DNA of 11,791 nucleotides from Candidatus Dojkabacteria bacterium. GTDB lineage: Bacteria > Patescibacteriota > Dojkabacteria > B142 > OLB20. The translations under genes were made by a program, and so were the position numbers. Of the stretch, positions 1-6,266 are shown in pieces (position 1 is the first letter of the stretch; every line of letters begins with the position of its first letter). The stretch spans positions 1 through 11,791 of the forward strand of contig JAGQLK010000021.1 in the NCBI GenBank assembly GCA_020429485.1, read 5' to 3'. The notes under the pieces were generated by a model. That model saw nothing but the letters and a program-made list of their open reading frames with translations. It did not search any database and was not told the DNA's origin.

Positions 1-988
1 TAAAGAAGTAAGTACCGGCTATGATAAATCATGGCTCAGAGATAACTTCTATGAGTGTCTTGCTTTTGCTGTTATTGGGGATTGGGATACTGTAGAAAAG
101 ACTTATGATTCAATTCTAAATATCTTTCTTAAACATGAGGAGAAGATCGACTGGGCTATTCAAGCAAAGCCTCAAGGAAGGCACGAATATATACATGCTA
201 GATTCCATCCTGAAACGTTTGAAGAGTTCTGGGAGGAATGGGGTAACAAGCAGAATGATAGTATAGGTGCTATTCTTTACATGATTGGGCAATTAGAAAT
301 ACATCATAAAAGAAGCGTTGTTGAAAATGATGACCATAAAAGAATTGTGCAGAAACTAGTACTATACTTGCAAAGTATTGAATATTGGCATGATCTGGAT
401 AATGGTGTATGGGAAGAGAATGAAGAAGTACATGCATCTTCAGTAGGTGCATGTGTCGCAGGACTTAGAGCTATAGATAAACTCGATTTTATTGATGTCC
501 CTGAGGATTTGATCATGAAAGGTGAAATAGCTCTAAAAGAACTATTACCTAGAGAATCAGAAGGAAAATTTGTAGATCTTGCTCAGCTTTCACTTATTTA
601 TCCATATGAAGTTGTAGATGATGAGATTAGAGACAAAATATTACAGAATTTGGAATATCATTTACTTCGTGAAAGAGGAGTTATTAGATATAAGAATGAC
701 TATTATTATAATAAGAACGCTGATGGATTTAGTGAAGAAGCAGAATGGGTATTTGGTTTAGCATGGCTTGTAATAATCTACAAAAGAATGGGAGATGAAG
801 AAAAGGCTAAAGAACTGATGGATAAACTAATTGATCTTGATACAGAAAAAGGACTGCCTGAATTATACTTCTCTAATTCAGACGAGTATAACGAAAATAC
901 ACCATTAGGGTGGACCGAGTCATTATTCATCGTCGCATTATTTGAAATGAATAATAAATTCATAGTAAAACCAGATGATCAAGGCTAA
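1..988 (+). CDS. GH15 / phosphorylase-kinase-like (alpha/alpha)6 protein, 5' truncated
   Basis: The reading frame is open from base 2 to the TAA at 986-988 (328 residues visible); the start lies before the window. The fragment resembles the glycoside hydrolase family 15 catalytic fold and the regulatory alpha/beta subunits of phosphorylase kinase. Visible landmarks are YDKSWLRDN (residues 7-15), HARFHPETF followed by WGNKQNDSIGA, and VWEENEEVHASSVGA around residue 137, where Glu138/139 lie at the position of the GH15 general acid. The ending PLGWTESLF puts Glu306 at the position of the second catalytic Glu. Substrate cannot be read from the sequence; family members act on alpha-glucans, trehalose or related sugars, or have lost catalysis. 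The 3' end overlaps the next gene by 14 nt, so the two are probably co-transcribed. The fold assignment is fairly secure; enzymatic activity is an inference. Confidence 0.8.
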   Translation, partial: KEVSTGYDKSWLRDNFYECLAFAVIGDWDTVEKTYDSILNIFLKHEEKIDWAIQAKPQGRHEYIHARFHPETFEEFWEEWGNKQNDSIGAILYMIGQLEIHHKRSVVENDDHKRIVQKLVLYLQSIEYWHDLDNGVWEENEEVHASSVGACVAGLRAIDKLDFIDVPEDLIMKGEIALKELLPRESEGKFVDLAQLSLIYPYEVVDDEIRDKILQNLEYHLLRERGVIRYKNDYYYNKNADGFSEEAEWVFGLAWLVIIYKRMGDEEKAKELMDKLIDLDTEKGLPELYFSNSDEYNENTPLGWTESLFIVALFEMNNKFIVKPDDQG

Positions 989-1403
989 ATCTATAATCAT
1001 CAAAAGGGAACCAGAACAAGTATTTGCCTTTATCGTAGGTCTAGAAAATGCATCTAAAATTTCTCCAGATGTTATTAGAGCTCAAAAGATAACAAAAGAG
1101 GTATTTGGTAAAGGAACAAAGATAGAAGAAATAAGAAAGGTAGGGAAGAAGCAAGTAAAGACAATTCTGGAAGTCATTAAATATAAGTATCCAGAAAACT
1201 ACTCATTAAGGTCGTTAGAAGACGGTATAGAAGTAACTTATCACTATATAGTAAAAAAGCACGAAGGAAATACAAAGTTAATACTTTCTAGAAAAGTAAA
1301 AGTAGAAGGAATTAGAAAGTTATTATTACCTATTGTGGGATTTTTCATGAGTAAACATGAAAAATCCCACCTTAAAAGAATCCAGAAGTTGCTAGATAAA
1401 TAA
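975..1403 (+). CDS. Small SRPBCC (START/polyketide-cyclase-like) protein
   Basis: This 142-residue protein starts with a beta-strand/helix pattern typical of the SRPBCC helix-grip fold: a first strand (KAKSIIIKR), then EPEQVFAFIVGLENASKISPD, the usual 'voxel' opening of this superfamily. Alternating strands follow (EVTYHYIVKK, TKLILSRKVKVEG), and a long basic C-terminal helix closes it. Such proteins bind hydrophobic ligands in a central cavity; no catalytic residues or ligand can be named here. No signal peptide is visible, so it is probably cytoplasmic; the LLLPIVGFFM stretch is hydrophobic but fits the final helix. The ATG at 975 lies within the last five codons of the GH15-like gene (14-nt overlap, different frame), suggesting coupled translation. 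It converges on aspS with a single base between the stop codons. Confidence 0.65.
   Translation: MIKAKSIIIKREPEQVFAFIVGLENASKISPDVIRAQKITKEVFGKGTKIEEIRKVGKKQVKTILEVIKYKYPENYSLRSLEDGIEVTYHYIVKKHEGNTKLILSRKVKVEGIRKLLLPIVGFFMSKHEKSHLKRIQKLLDK
1335..1370. repeat. Perfect 15-bp inverted repeat inside a coding region
   Basis: GTGGGATTTTTCATG (1335-1349) and its exact reverse complement (1356-1370) flank a 6-nt AGTAAA loop. The hairpin sits in the last 25 codons of the SRPBCC gene, about 35-70 nt beyond the 3' end of the convergent aspS gene. No T-run follows on either strand, so it is not a classical intrinsic terminator. With only one base between the two genes, this is the only strong secondary structure available to define 3' ends of either transcript. 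Confidence 0.75.
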
Positions 1404-1404
1404 T

Positions 1405-3189
1405 CTAGATCATTTCTGGCTCAACAATCTTTATCAAATCTTTAATATTCATTAATATTGATTCTGTTAGATCAATATTGAATCCAATTTGTTCTTTTTC
1501 AGCAAGCTGCTCTGAAAAGTATGTCTTTAATCCTAAGTAATTACCGAATGGTGGTACACCACCTACTTCTCTCCCAAATTTATCTTGGATTGTTTCAGGT
1601 TTCTCAAACTCAAATTTTTCACCTTCTAATTTACTTATAGCTTGCATATCTACTTTCTCATTTGCTGGTAAGCAAACCATAATATTTGTTCCTGATTTCT
1701 TGCCTCGCAAAATGATTGCTTTAACACCGTCACTAAGTTCCATATTTCTAATTTGAGCAGATTCTTCAGATGTTTTTGTTGCTTCATGAGTTAGGTGTTC
1801 AAATTTAATACCTTCTTCATTTAGAGTGTGCATAATTTTTTCTGTTAGTTCACTACCAGCATAAACTTTTGGCTGTAATCTAACAGATGCAACTCTTCTT
1901 GGATCTGAAGGAAATAGCGTGGTATGTCTGATATTATCTATTCCTAGTAACATCATGGTCAATCTTTCCATTCCCATTCCAAAACCACCGTGCTTTGGCA
2001 TTCCGTATTTGAAAATAGATAAGTAGTCGGTGAAGTTTTCTGGATTTAGACCTTTTAGCTTGAGAGACTCAATCATTTCTTCTTCCTTGTCTATTCTTTG
2101 GCCACCACTAACTATTTCAATTTCCCTACAAAGCAAGTCAAAATAATTTGCTACTGTTGGGTCTTCTTCATTTGGCTTTGCATAGAAAGCAACTTTTTCT
2201 CTTAAGAAATGTGTTACGAAAATGAAATCTGTACCAAATTCTTCTCTTGCATAAGCACATAGTTCTTTCTCTGCTGCTGGAGATAAGTCATTCTCACCTC
2301 TTTCGTCAATACCAGTTCTCTTGTAAAAAAGCTCTAAAGCATCTCTAAAGCTTATTCTAGGGAAGCTCACTTCCTCCGGTGCTTTTGCTAACTCAACACC
2401 TAAGATCTTTAGATCTGAAGCATTTTCTTCGTTTACTGTTTGCACAATATATTTCACAACTCTTTCGAGCATGTTCATCACATCCTCGAAACTTTCAATG
2501 AAGCCCATTTCGAACTCGAATTGTGTAGCCTCAGTTAAATGTCTTCTTGTATTTGATTTCTCTGCTCTAAAGCATTTCATCAACGCAAACACTCTTTCGT
2601 ATACACCAACCATCATTTGTTTATATAGTTGGGCGCTTTGTGACAGTAGAACTTTCTGATCAAAGTATTCTACATTGAACATTTCTGTCCCACCTTCAGA
2701 AGAAGCTCCAATGATACTTGGGCCGAAGAACTCGGTGAAGCCTTGGCTAGTAAGAAATTCTCTGTAGGCCTTTACAATAGTTGCTTGAATTCTAAATATT
2801 GCTTGATAGCGTTGATGTCTAAGAGTAATTGGTCTGTAGTCAAGAATAGTATCAATATGAGCATTTAACTCTTCTTTATTGATTTCTACTGGAGGAGTTT
2901 CTGTAACTTCTGAAGTTACTGTAATTACAGGATTAATTAACTCAATTCCTAATTCAGTTTGATTAGATTCCTGAACCGTAGCTTCAATATGCAAAATACT
3001 ACCTTCTTTCAAGTTTTTAATCTTTTCAAGCTGCTCTTTTTCTTCTATAACTACTTGAACCAAACCAGATCTATCTCTTATTACTAAGAAATTGATTTTC
3101 CCCATCTTTCTTAATGTATGCATCCATCCTTTTACAAGGACTTGTTTGCCTACATTTTCTTTTAAGTTTTTGTTTAATAATCGTTCCAT
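1405..3189 (-). CDS. aspS: Archaeal-type aspartate--tRNA(Asp/Asn) ligase with C-terminal YbaK-like domain
   Basis: A 594-residue cytoplasmic class II aminoacyl-tRNA synthetase that charges tRNA with aspartate. An N-terminal OB-fold anticodon-binding domain (about 1-105) is followed by the catalytic core: motif 1 near EFFGPSIIGASSEGGTEMF, motif 2 FRAEKSNTRRHLTE and motif 3 GMGMERLTMMLLG, ending LFPSDPRR. There is no bacterial GAD insertion, so this is the archaeal/eukaryotic type. His24 (GWMH) occupies the place where, from memory of the family, discriminating archaeal enzymes carry Trp; this suggests a nondiscriminating enzyme that also makes Asp-tRNA(Asn) for GatCAB. Residues 441-594 (1405-1869) form an additional domain of the YbaK/ProX deacylase type, with VKAIILRGKK and GGVPPFG motifs. 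Such domains hydrolyse mischarged tRNA in other proteins. The usual archaeal-type length is about 430-440. A T-box leader lies upstream. The ATG has no Shine-Dalgarno sequence. Confidence 0.95.
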   Translation of the reverse strand: MERLLNKNLKENVGKQVLVKGWMHTLRKMGKINFLVIRDRSGLVQVVIEEKEQLEKIKNLKEGSILHIEATVQESNQTELGIELINPVITVTSEVTETPPVEINKEELNAHIDTILDYRPITLRHQRYQAIFRIQATIVKAYREFLTSQGFTEFFGPSIIGASSEGGTEMFNVEYFDQKVLLSQSAQLYKQMMVGVYERVFALMKCFRAEKSNTRRHLTEATQFEFEMGFIESFEDVMNMLERVVKYIVQTVNEENASDLKILGVELAKAPEEVSFPRISFRDALELFYKRTGIDERGENDLSPAAEKELCAYAREEFGTDFIFVTHFLREKVAFYAKPNEEDPTVANYFDLLCREIEIVSGGQRIDKEEEMIESLKLKGLNPENFTDYLSIFKYGMPKHGGFGMGMERLTMMLLGIDNIRHTTLFPSDPRRVASVRLQPKVYAGSELTEKIMHTLNEEGIKFEHLTHEATKTSEESAQIRNMELSDGVKAIILRGKKSGTNIMVCLPANEKVDMQAISKLEGEKFEFEKPETIQDKFGREVGGVPPFGNYLGLKTYFSEQLAEKEQIGFNIDLTESILMNIKDLIKIVEPEMI

Positions 3190-3324
3190 TAATAATTGCT
3201 AATAAATAAATTTAGATAAATATAGTTCGAAATTCAATCCACGCCCAGCCCACCACTATCAGAGAAGATAATGTACATGCGTGATTTAATTATGTTTTGT
3301 GTTTTTAGTTTCATTTATAAAAAT
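3190..3324 (-). other. aspS 5' untranslated segment after the T-box terminator
   Basis: These 135 nt between the T-box terminator and the aspS start hold no convincing gene. On the minus strand they contain a G-rich patch, GGTGGGCTGGGCGTGG (complement of 3239-3254), which is striking in such AT-rich DNA. It could form a two-layer G-quadruplex or a stable structure in the mRNA about 50 nt before the start codon. The rest is A/T-rich, and the aspS ATG is preceded by AGCAATTATTA with no ribosome-binding motif. Confidence 0.5.
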
Positions 3325-3369
3325 AAAAAAACGTCCCTATCACTAATCAATTGATCAATAATAAGGACG
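3325..3369 (-). terminator. T-box intrinsic terminator
   Basis: On the minus strand, CGTCCTTATTATTGATC pairs with GATTAGTGATAGGGACG: a 17-bp helix including several G-T wobbles, with an AATT loop, followed by seven T residues (3331-3325). Its 5' arm contains the CGTCCTT needed by the antiterminator, so the two structures exclude each other. Uncharged cognate tRNA would favour read-through into aspS. Confidence 0.9.
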
Positions 3370-3485
3370 CTTATGCGCGGTGCCACCTTTTTTTCTTTAC
3401 TAATTTTTAGCAAAGACACCTTAAAGTATAATATTCGTTTTTGGGTCACTAACTATTTTCAGCCTTACACTATCGCTGATCGCTT
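3325..3485 (-). promoter_or_regulatory. T-box riboswitch (aspS leader)
   Basis: The minus strand carries the T-box sequence AAGGTGGCACCGCG (3389-3376), the signature that pairs with the uncharged tRNA acceptor end. Its variable base, TGGC, pairs with discriminator base G, as found in tRNA-Asp and tRNA-Asn, which fits the downstream aspS. Stem III is visible just before it as a 9-bp helix with an AAA loop (3415-3395). The antiterminator can form from AAGG with CCTT and GCG with CGT, and is mutually exclusive with the terminator that follows. Stem I appears very short: by eye, AGTGTAA (3471-3465) pairs with TTATACT (3431-3425), enclosing a small hairpin (CTGA/TTAG). On its 3' side a GAC (3447-3445) lies in a bulge and an AAC (3439-3437) in the loop below. 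Which triplet is the specifier is unresolved. No Stem II is seen. Confidence 0.88.
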
Positions 3486-3491
3486 GAGTCG

Positions 3492-3520
3492 ATAATACAA
3501 CATTTGATCTCTTTAAGCAA
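3492..3520 (-). promoter_or_regulatory. Likely promoter for the T-box-aspS transcript
   Basis: On the minus strand, just after the rlmH stop, TTGCTT (3520-3515) and TATTAT (3497-3492) are separated by 17 nt. The -10 matches consensus at 5 of 6 positions; the -35 is weak, matching only TTG. Transcription would begin near 3485, just before the T-box leader. This would make aspS independent of rlmH, although read-through from rlmH is also possible. An alternative view is that this stretch is part of an 11-bp helix with bases just downstream, so it could belong to the leader. Confidence 0.45.
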
Positions 3521-3526
3521 GAATTC

Positions 3527-3958
3527 TCATTTATGGTACTTACCGTTAGCATTAATATCAGTTGCTCTATAAATCTGCTCCATCAAAACAACAAGACTCA
3601 ATTCATGAGGCATAGTAAACTGTGATAAACTTAGTACCAAATCAGCTGAATCAAGTAAATCTTGATCTACTCCGAATGCATTACCCAATATAAAGCAAAG
3701 TTCATCCTGATAGTCGATTTTGTCTTGAAAGTATTTTGCAAAGTTAATAGAGTCAAACTCTTTTCCTTTCTCAGATAGAACTATTCTGAAACCAGTTTGG
3801 TTAATGTCATCTTGGGATATCTTTCGTACACCAGGATCTTTAAGTTCCTTATGTGATATGTCTAATTTATTGGAACTAAGTTTTAGATAGTAATTAATTA
3901 GTTCTTCAATTGGTTTGGATTTAATTTTGCCAAATGTGATGATAGTAATCTTTCGCAT
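3527..3958 (-). CDS. rlmH: 23S rRNA (pseudouridine1915-N3)-methyltransferase
   Basis: RlmH is a cytoplasmic SPOUT-class methyltransferase that uses SAM to methylate pseudouridine 1915 in helix 69 of 23S rRNA on the assembled 70S ribosome. The protein is 143 residues, slightly short of the usual 155-160. The knotted SAM-binding end is clear: CFILGNAFGVDQ (88-99), LSLSQFTMPHELSLVVLMEQIYRA (109-132), and the family-typical terminus ending KYHK, which carries the residues contacting the ribosome. The usual GGA of the SAM loop reads GNA here, a mild change. The stop is TGA, showing that UGA is not recoded. It is divergent from the DUF3179 gene with a 43-nt gap and lies upstream of the aspS T-box on the same strand. 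No Shine-Dalgarno sequence precedes the ATG. Confidence 0.93.
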   Translation of the reverse strand: MRKITIITFGKIKSKPIEELINYYLKLSSNKLDISHKELKDPGVRKISQDDINQTGFRIVLSEKGKEFDSINFAKYFQDKIDYQDELCFILGNAFGVDQDLLDSADLVLSLSQFTMPHELSLVVLMEQIYRATDINANGKYHK

Positions 3959-4001
3959 TAGTATTAAAATTTAGTATTATTAATAATCATATGTTTCAAT
4001 T
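3959..4001. promoter_or_regulatory. Divergent intergenic region, rlmH / DUF3179 gene
   Basis: This 43-nt, almost purely A/T spacer must hold the start signals for both divergent genes. For the plus strand, TATTAT at 3975-3980 is a plausible -10 box, giving a leader of about 15 nt. For the minus strand, TTGAAA (complement of 3999-3994) is a possible -35 but its partner -10 is poor. Because the sequence is so AT-rich, single matches carry limited weight. Confidence 0.35.
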
Positions 4002-5078
4002 ATGCCAGAAAAGAAATCAGCAACCAATAATGTAAAACAAGTACTGGAAAATACCAATAAGACAATACATGGCATATGGGTTCTGCTCTCGATAGTGAGT
4101 GTTTTTTTGATAATAATATATTTTGTTAATAACAGAGGTGCAGAAGAAGGTATTCAAGGTGAATATGCTGACCTCAATCAGTTCGGTTGTACTGTAACAG
4201 CACAAGAGAACGTCCTTATCCCCGATAGTACTCCGCTGAACACTATTACGCAGATTTCAACTATTGATTATGATAATGATGTTTATCAGACAGAGTTGAC
4301 TAAAAATGGTATTCCAGCAATTGTAGAGCCTAAATATACCGATTATCTAGAGCTAGATAATTGTATGAGGGAAGATGATGAAGTATTGGTTATTGAGTAT
4401 GAAGGTAAAGTGCGAATTTATCCTGGTAAGCTTGTAGCAAGTCATCTAGTTGTTAATGATACTATTAAAGGACTTCCTATTCTTGTCACTAAATGCAACT
4501 TGTGTAATTCATATAGAGTCTATGTACGTGAGTATCGTAATGAAGAATTATTTTTTGGTGTTTCAGGTCTGCTATACAAAAATAATGACTTAATATTTGA
4601 TCACAAGACCGAGAGTCTTTGGACTCAATTTGATGGCACAGCAAAAGTGGGTACATTTACAGATGCGTCATTAGAATCTCTACCTTTCAAGATAATGGGT
4701 TATGCAAAAGCCAAAGAGCTTTATCCTGAAGCAGAATTAATCTCCTTTGATACAGGATTTAGAAGGAATTATGAGTATTCCGGTTTCGAAGAATTCGCTC
4801 AAGTTGATGATATAGTTATACCTATTAAGAATTTTTCTCCAGACCTGCCTATCAAAGAGGATATCATAGGCTTTGAGCTTGATGGACAGAAATATGCAGT
4901 TACAGAAAATAGATTATATTATAGCGGTTCTTACGAAGACAAAGTGGCAGGACATTTAGTAAAGATCTCACTAGTGGATGGTAGCATAAAGTTTGAAATA
5001 GATGGGGAAGAGAAACCGTTTGTAAAAAGCTTCTGGTACGTATGGTATGATTTCTATCCTGAGACAATAATACTCTAG
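4002..5078 (+). CDS. Membrane-anchored DUF3179 domain protein
   Basis: A 358-residue protein with a short basic cytoplasmic start, one transmembrane segment (about 23-43) and a large outer domain; there is no cleavage site typical of a secreted protein. The outer part matches DUF3179: NGIPAIVEPKY (102-112), an acidic DDEVLVIEYEGKVRIYP strand pair, VVNDTIKGLPILVTKCNLCNSYRVY with Cys165-x2-Cys168, and FGVSGLLY...TESLWTQFDG (185-212). The biochemical role of DUF3179 is unknown to me; the conserved CxxC could bind metal or be redox active. The next gene, mnmA, follows after 52 nt but has its own promoter. The start ATG is the first in frame and gives a sensible anchor; no Shine-Dalgarno sequence is present. 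Confidence 0.85.
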   Translation: MPEKKSATNNVKQVLENTNKTIHGIWVLLSIVSVFLIIIYFVNNRGAEEGIQGEYADLNQFGCTVTAQENVLIPDSTPLNTITQISTIDYDNDVYQTELTKNGIPAIVEPKYTDYLELDNCMREDDEVLVIEYEGKVRIYPGKLVASHLVVNDTIKGLPILVTKCNLCNSYRVYVREYRNEELFFGVSGLLYKNNDLIFDHKTESLWTQFDGTAKVGTFTDASLESLPFKIMGYAKAKELYPEAELISFDTGFRRNYEYSGFEEFAQVDDIVIPIKNFSPDLPIKEDIIGFELDGQKYAVTENRLYYSGSYEDKVAGHLVKISLVDGSIKFEIDGEEKPFVKSFWYVWYDFYPETIIL

Positions 5079-5128
5079 CTACACGTTAAGTGTAGAGAAT
5101 ATCCACTTTAAAGTGATATAATTATCAC
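5079..5128 (+). promoter_or_regulatory. mnmA promoter with flanking dyads
   Basis: An extended -10 promoter, TGATATAAT (5114-5122), lies so close to the mnmA ATG (5131) that the predicted start of transcription (about 5129-5131) coincides with the start codon. Three dyads crowd the 50-nt gap: CTACAC/GTGTAG around GTTAA (5079-5095), the palindrome CACTTTAAAGTG (5104-5115), and GTGATA/TATCAC around TAAT (5113-5128), the last covering the -10 box. The first two share the form CAC-TTAA-GTG and are centred about 22 nt apart, near two helical turns. No good -35 is visible. The dyads could be operators; the first could also be a weak hairpin after the DUF3179 gene. Confidence 0.6.
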
Positions 5129-5130
5129 CT

Positions 5131-6225
5131 ATGGAAGATTATACTGATAAATCTAAAATCAAAGTATTTGTTGCGATTTCTGGTGGAGTAGATAGCTCTG
5201 TTTCGGCAGCTCTGTTGAAGGAGCAAGGATATAAAGTGTATGGAGTATTCATGAAAAACTGGTCGGGCGACGATTTTGGAATCCAGGCTGATTGTCCTTG
5301 GGAAGAAGATCAGAAAGACGCAGAAGCAGTCTGTAAGGCTTTAGATATTCCATTCAGATCAGTTAACTTTGAAAAAGAATATCGCGAAAGAGTAGTAGAG
5401 TATTTTTTTGAAGAAATAAGCAAAGGTAGAACTCCAAATCCAGATGTGATGTGCAACAAGGAGATAAAGTTTGGGATATTTTTAGAAAAAGCATTAGAAT
5501 TAGGTGCAGATCTTATTGCAACAGGTCACTATGCACAAGTTAACTATAATTCTGTTAAGAGTGAGTATGAACTTCATAAAGGAGTAGATACAAATAAAGA
5601 TCAAACATATTTCCTAAATCAAATTACTCAAGAACAACTTGCAAAAACTCTATTCCCAATAGGTGGATATGAGAAAAGTGAAGTCAGAGATTTGGCACAT
5701 AAATATAATATCCCAGTTGCAGATAAGCCTGATAGCCAAGGTATATGCTTCATTGGGGAAATTAATGTGAAAGAATTTTTGCGAGCAAATCTTGCAACTC
5801 ATGCAGGTGACATAATAGATATAGACACAAATAAGGTAGTTGGTAGTCATGATGGCTTTGAATTCTATACAATAGGACAAAGAGAAGGACTTGGTATTGG
5901 TGGAGCTAGAGAGCCATATTATGTAGTAGCTAAGGATAAAGAACAAAATATAGTATATGTGGCGCAGGGCTCACAGAATAAACATCTATACAGTACTGTA
6001 GTACATTTCAGTGAATTACATATGATCGCTAGTAATTTTAGTGATGTTCATGTGCAAGCTTCAATACGTTATAGGCAGACTCCAGTCGATGGCATAATCG
6101 ACATAGAGAACAATTTGATTAGATTTGAGCAACCTGTAAGGGCTGCTGCTGCAGGGCAGAGCATTGTATTCTACGAAGATACTAAGTGTATAGCAAGCGC
6201 TATAATAGAAGAAACCCCGCAATAA
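5131..6225 (+). CDS. mnmA: tRNA-specific 2-thiouridylase
   Basis: MnmA activates uridine 34 in the wobble position of tRNA-Lys, -Glu and -Gln with ATP and inserts sulfur received by persulfide relay, giving 2-thiouridine. The 364-residue length is normal. The N-type ATP pyrophosphatase loop is SGGVDSS (17-23). The two catalytic cysteines are in NPDVMCNKEIKFG (Cys108) and SQGICFIG (Cys206). GADLIATGHYAQ and KDQTYFLNQI are further family signatures, and the C-terminal half carries the usual beta-barrel domains (EFYTIGQREGLGIGG, RYRQTPVDG). It acts in the cytoplasm. The gene probably makes a leaderless message. Its last codons form one arm of the hairpin at 6211-6240. Confidence 0.97.
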   Translation: MEDYTDKSKIKVFVAISGGVDSSVSAALLKEQGYKVYGVFMKNWSGDDFGIQADCPWEEDQKDAEAVCKALDIPFRSVNFEKEYRERVVEYFFEEISKGRTPNPDVMCNKEIKFGIFLEKALELGADLIATGHYAQVNYNSVKSEYELHKGVDTNKDQTYFLNQITQEQLAKTLFPIGGYEKSEVRDLAHKYNIPVADKPDSQGICFIGEINVKEFLRANLATHAGDIIDIDTNKVVGSHDGFEFYTIGQREGLGIGGAREPYYVVAKDKEQNIVYVAQGSQNKHLYSTVVHFSELHMIASNFSDVHVQASIRYRQTPVDGIIDIENNLIRFEQPVRAAAAGQSIVFYEDTKCIASAIIEETPQ

Positions 6226-6240
6226 TAATTACGGGGGTTC
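6211..6240 (-). terminator. Intrinsic terminator between convergent genes
   Basis: GAAACCCCG (6211-6219) and CGGGGGTTC (6232-6240) form a 9-bp stem with one mismatch and a 12-nt A/T loop. On the minus strand the stem is followed by a T-rich tract (TTTCTTCTATTATA), so it fits termination of the membrane-protein gene ending at 6267. On the plus strand no T-run follows, but the hairpin covers the mnmA stop codon and may still define the mnmA 3' end. Confidence 0.65.
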
Positions 6241-6266
6241 AATAAATTCTATGATCGTTGTGTCAT

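Noticed and set aside
3225..3256. A tRNA-like 3' end on the plus strand (AGTTCGAAATTC followed by a C-rich run ending ACCA).
   Set aside because: The bases flanking the TTCGAAA loop do not pair as a T-stem, and no anticodon or D arm can be drawn upstream.
3234..3314. A 26-codon frame on the minus strand between the T-box terminator and aspS, a possible leader peptide.
   Set aside because: It is short, with no coding-like composition, no overlap with aspS and no start signal; chance is sufficient.
3488..3490. GAC at this position as the T-box specifier.
   Set aside because: If the predicted promoter is right it lies just upstream of the transcription start; kept only as a fallback if the leader starts earlier.
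5650..5946. A 98-codon antisense frame opposite mnmA.
   Set aside because: mnmA is unambiguous and complete; the antisense frame is a by-product of AT-rich codons.
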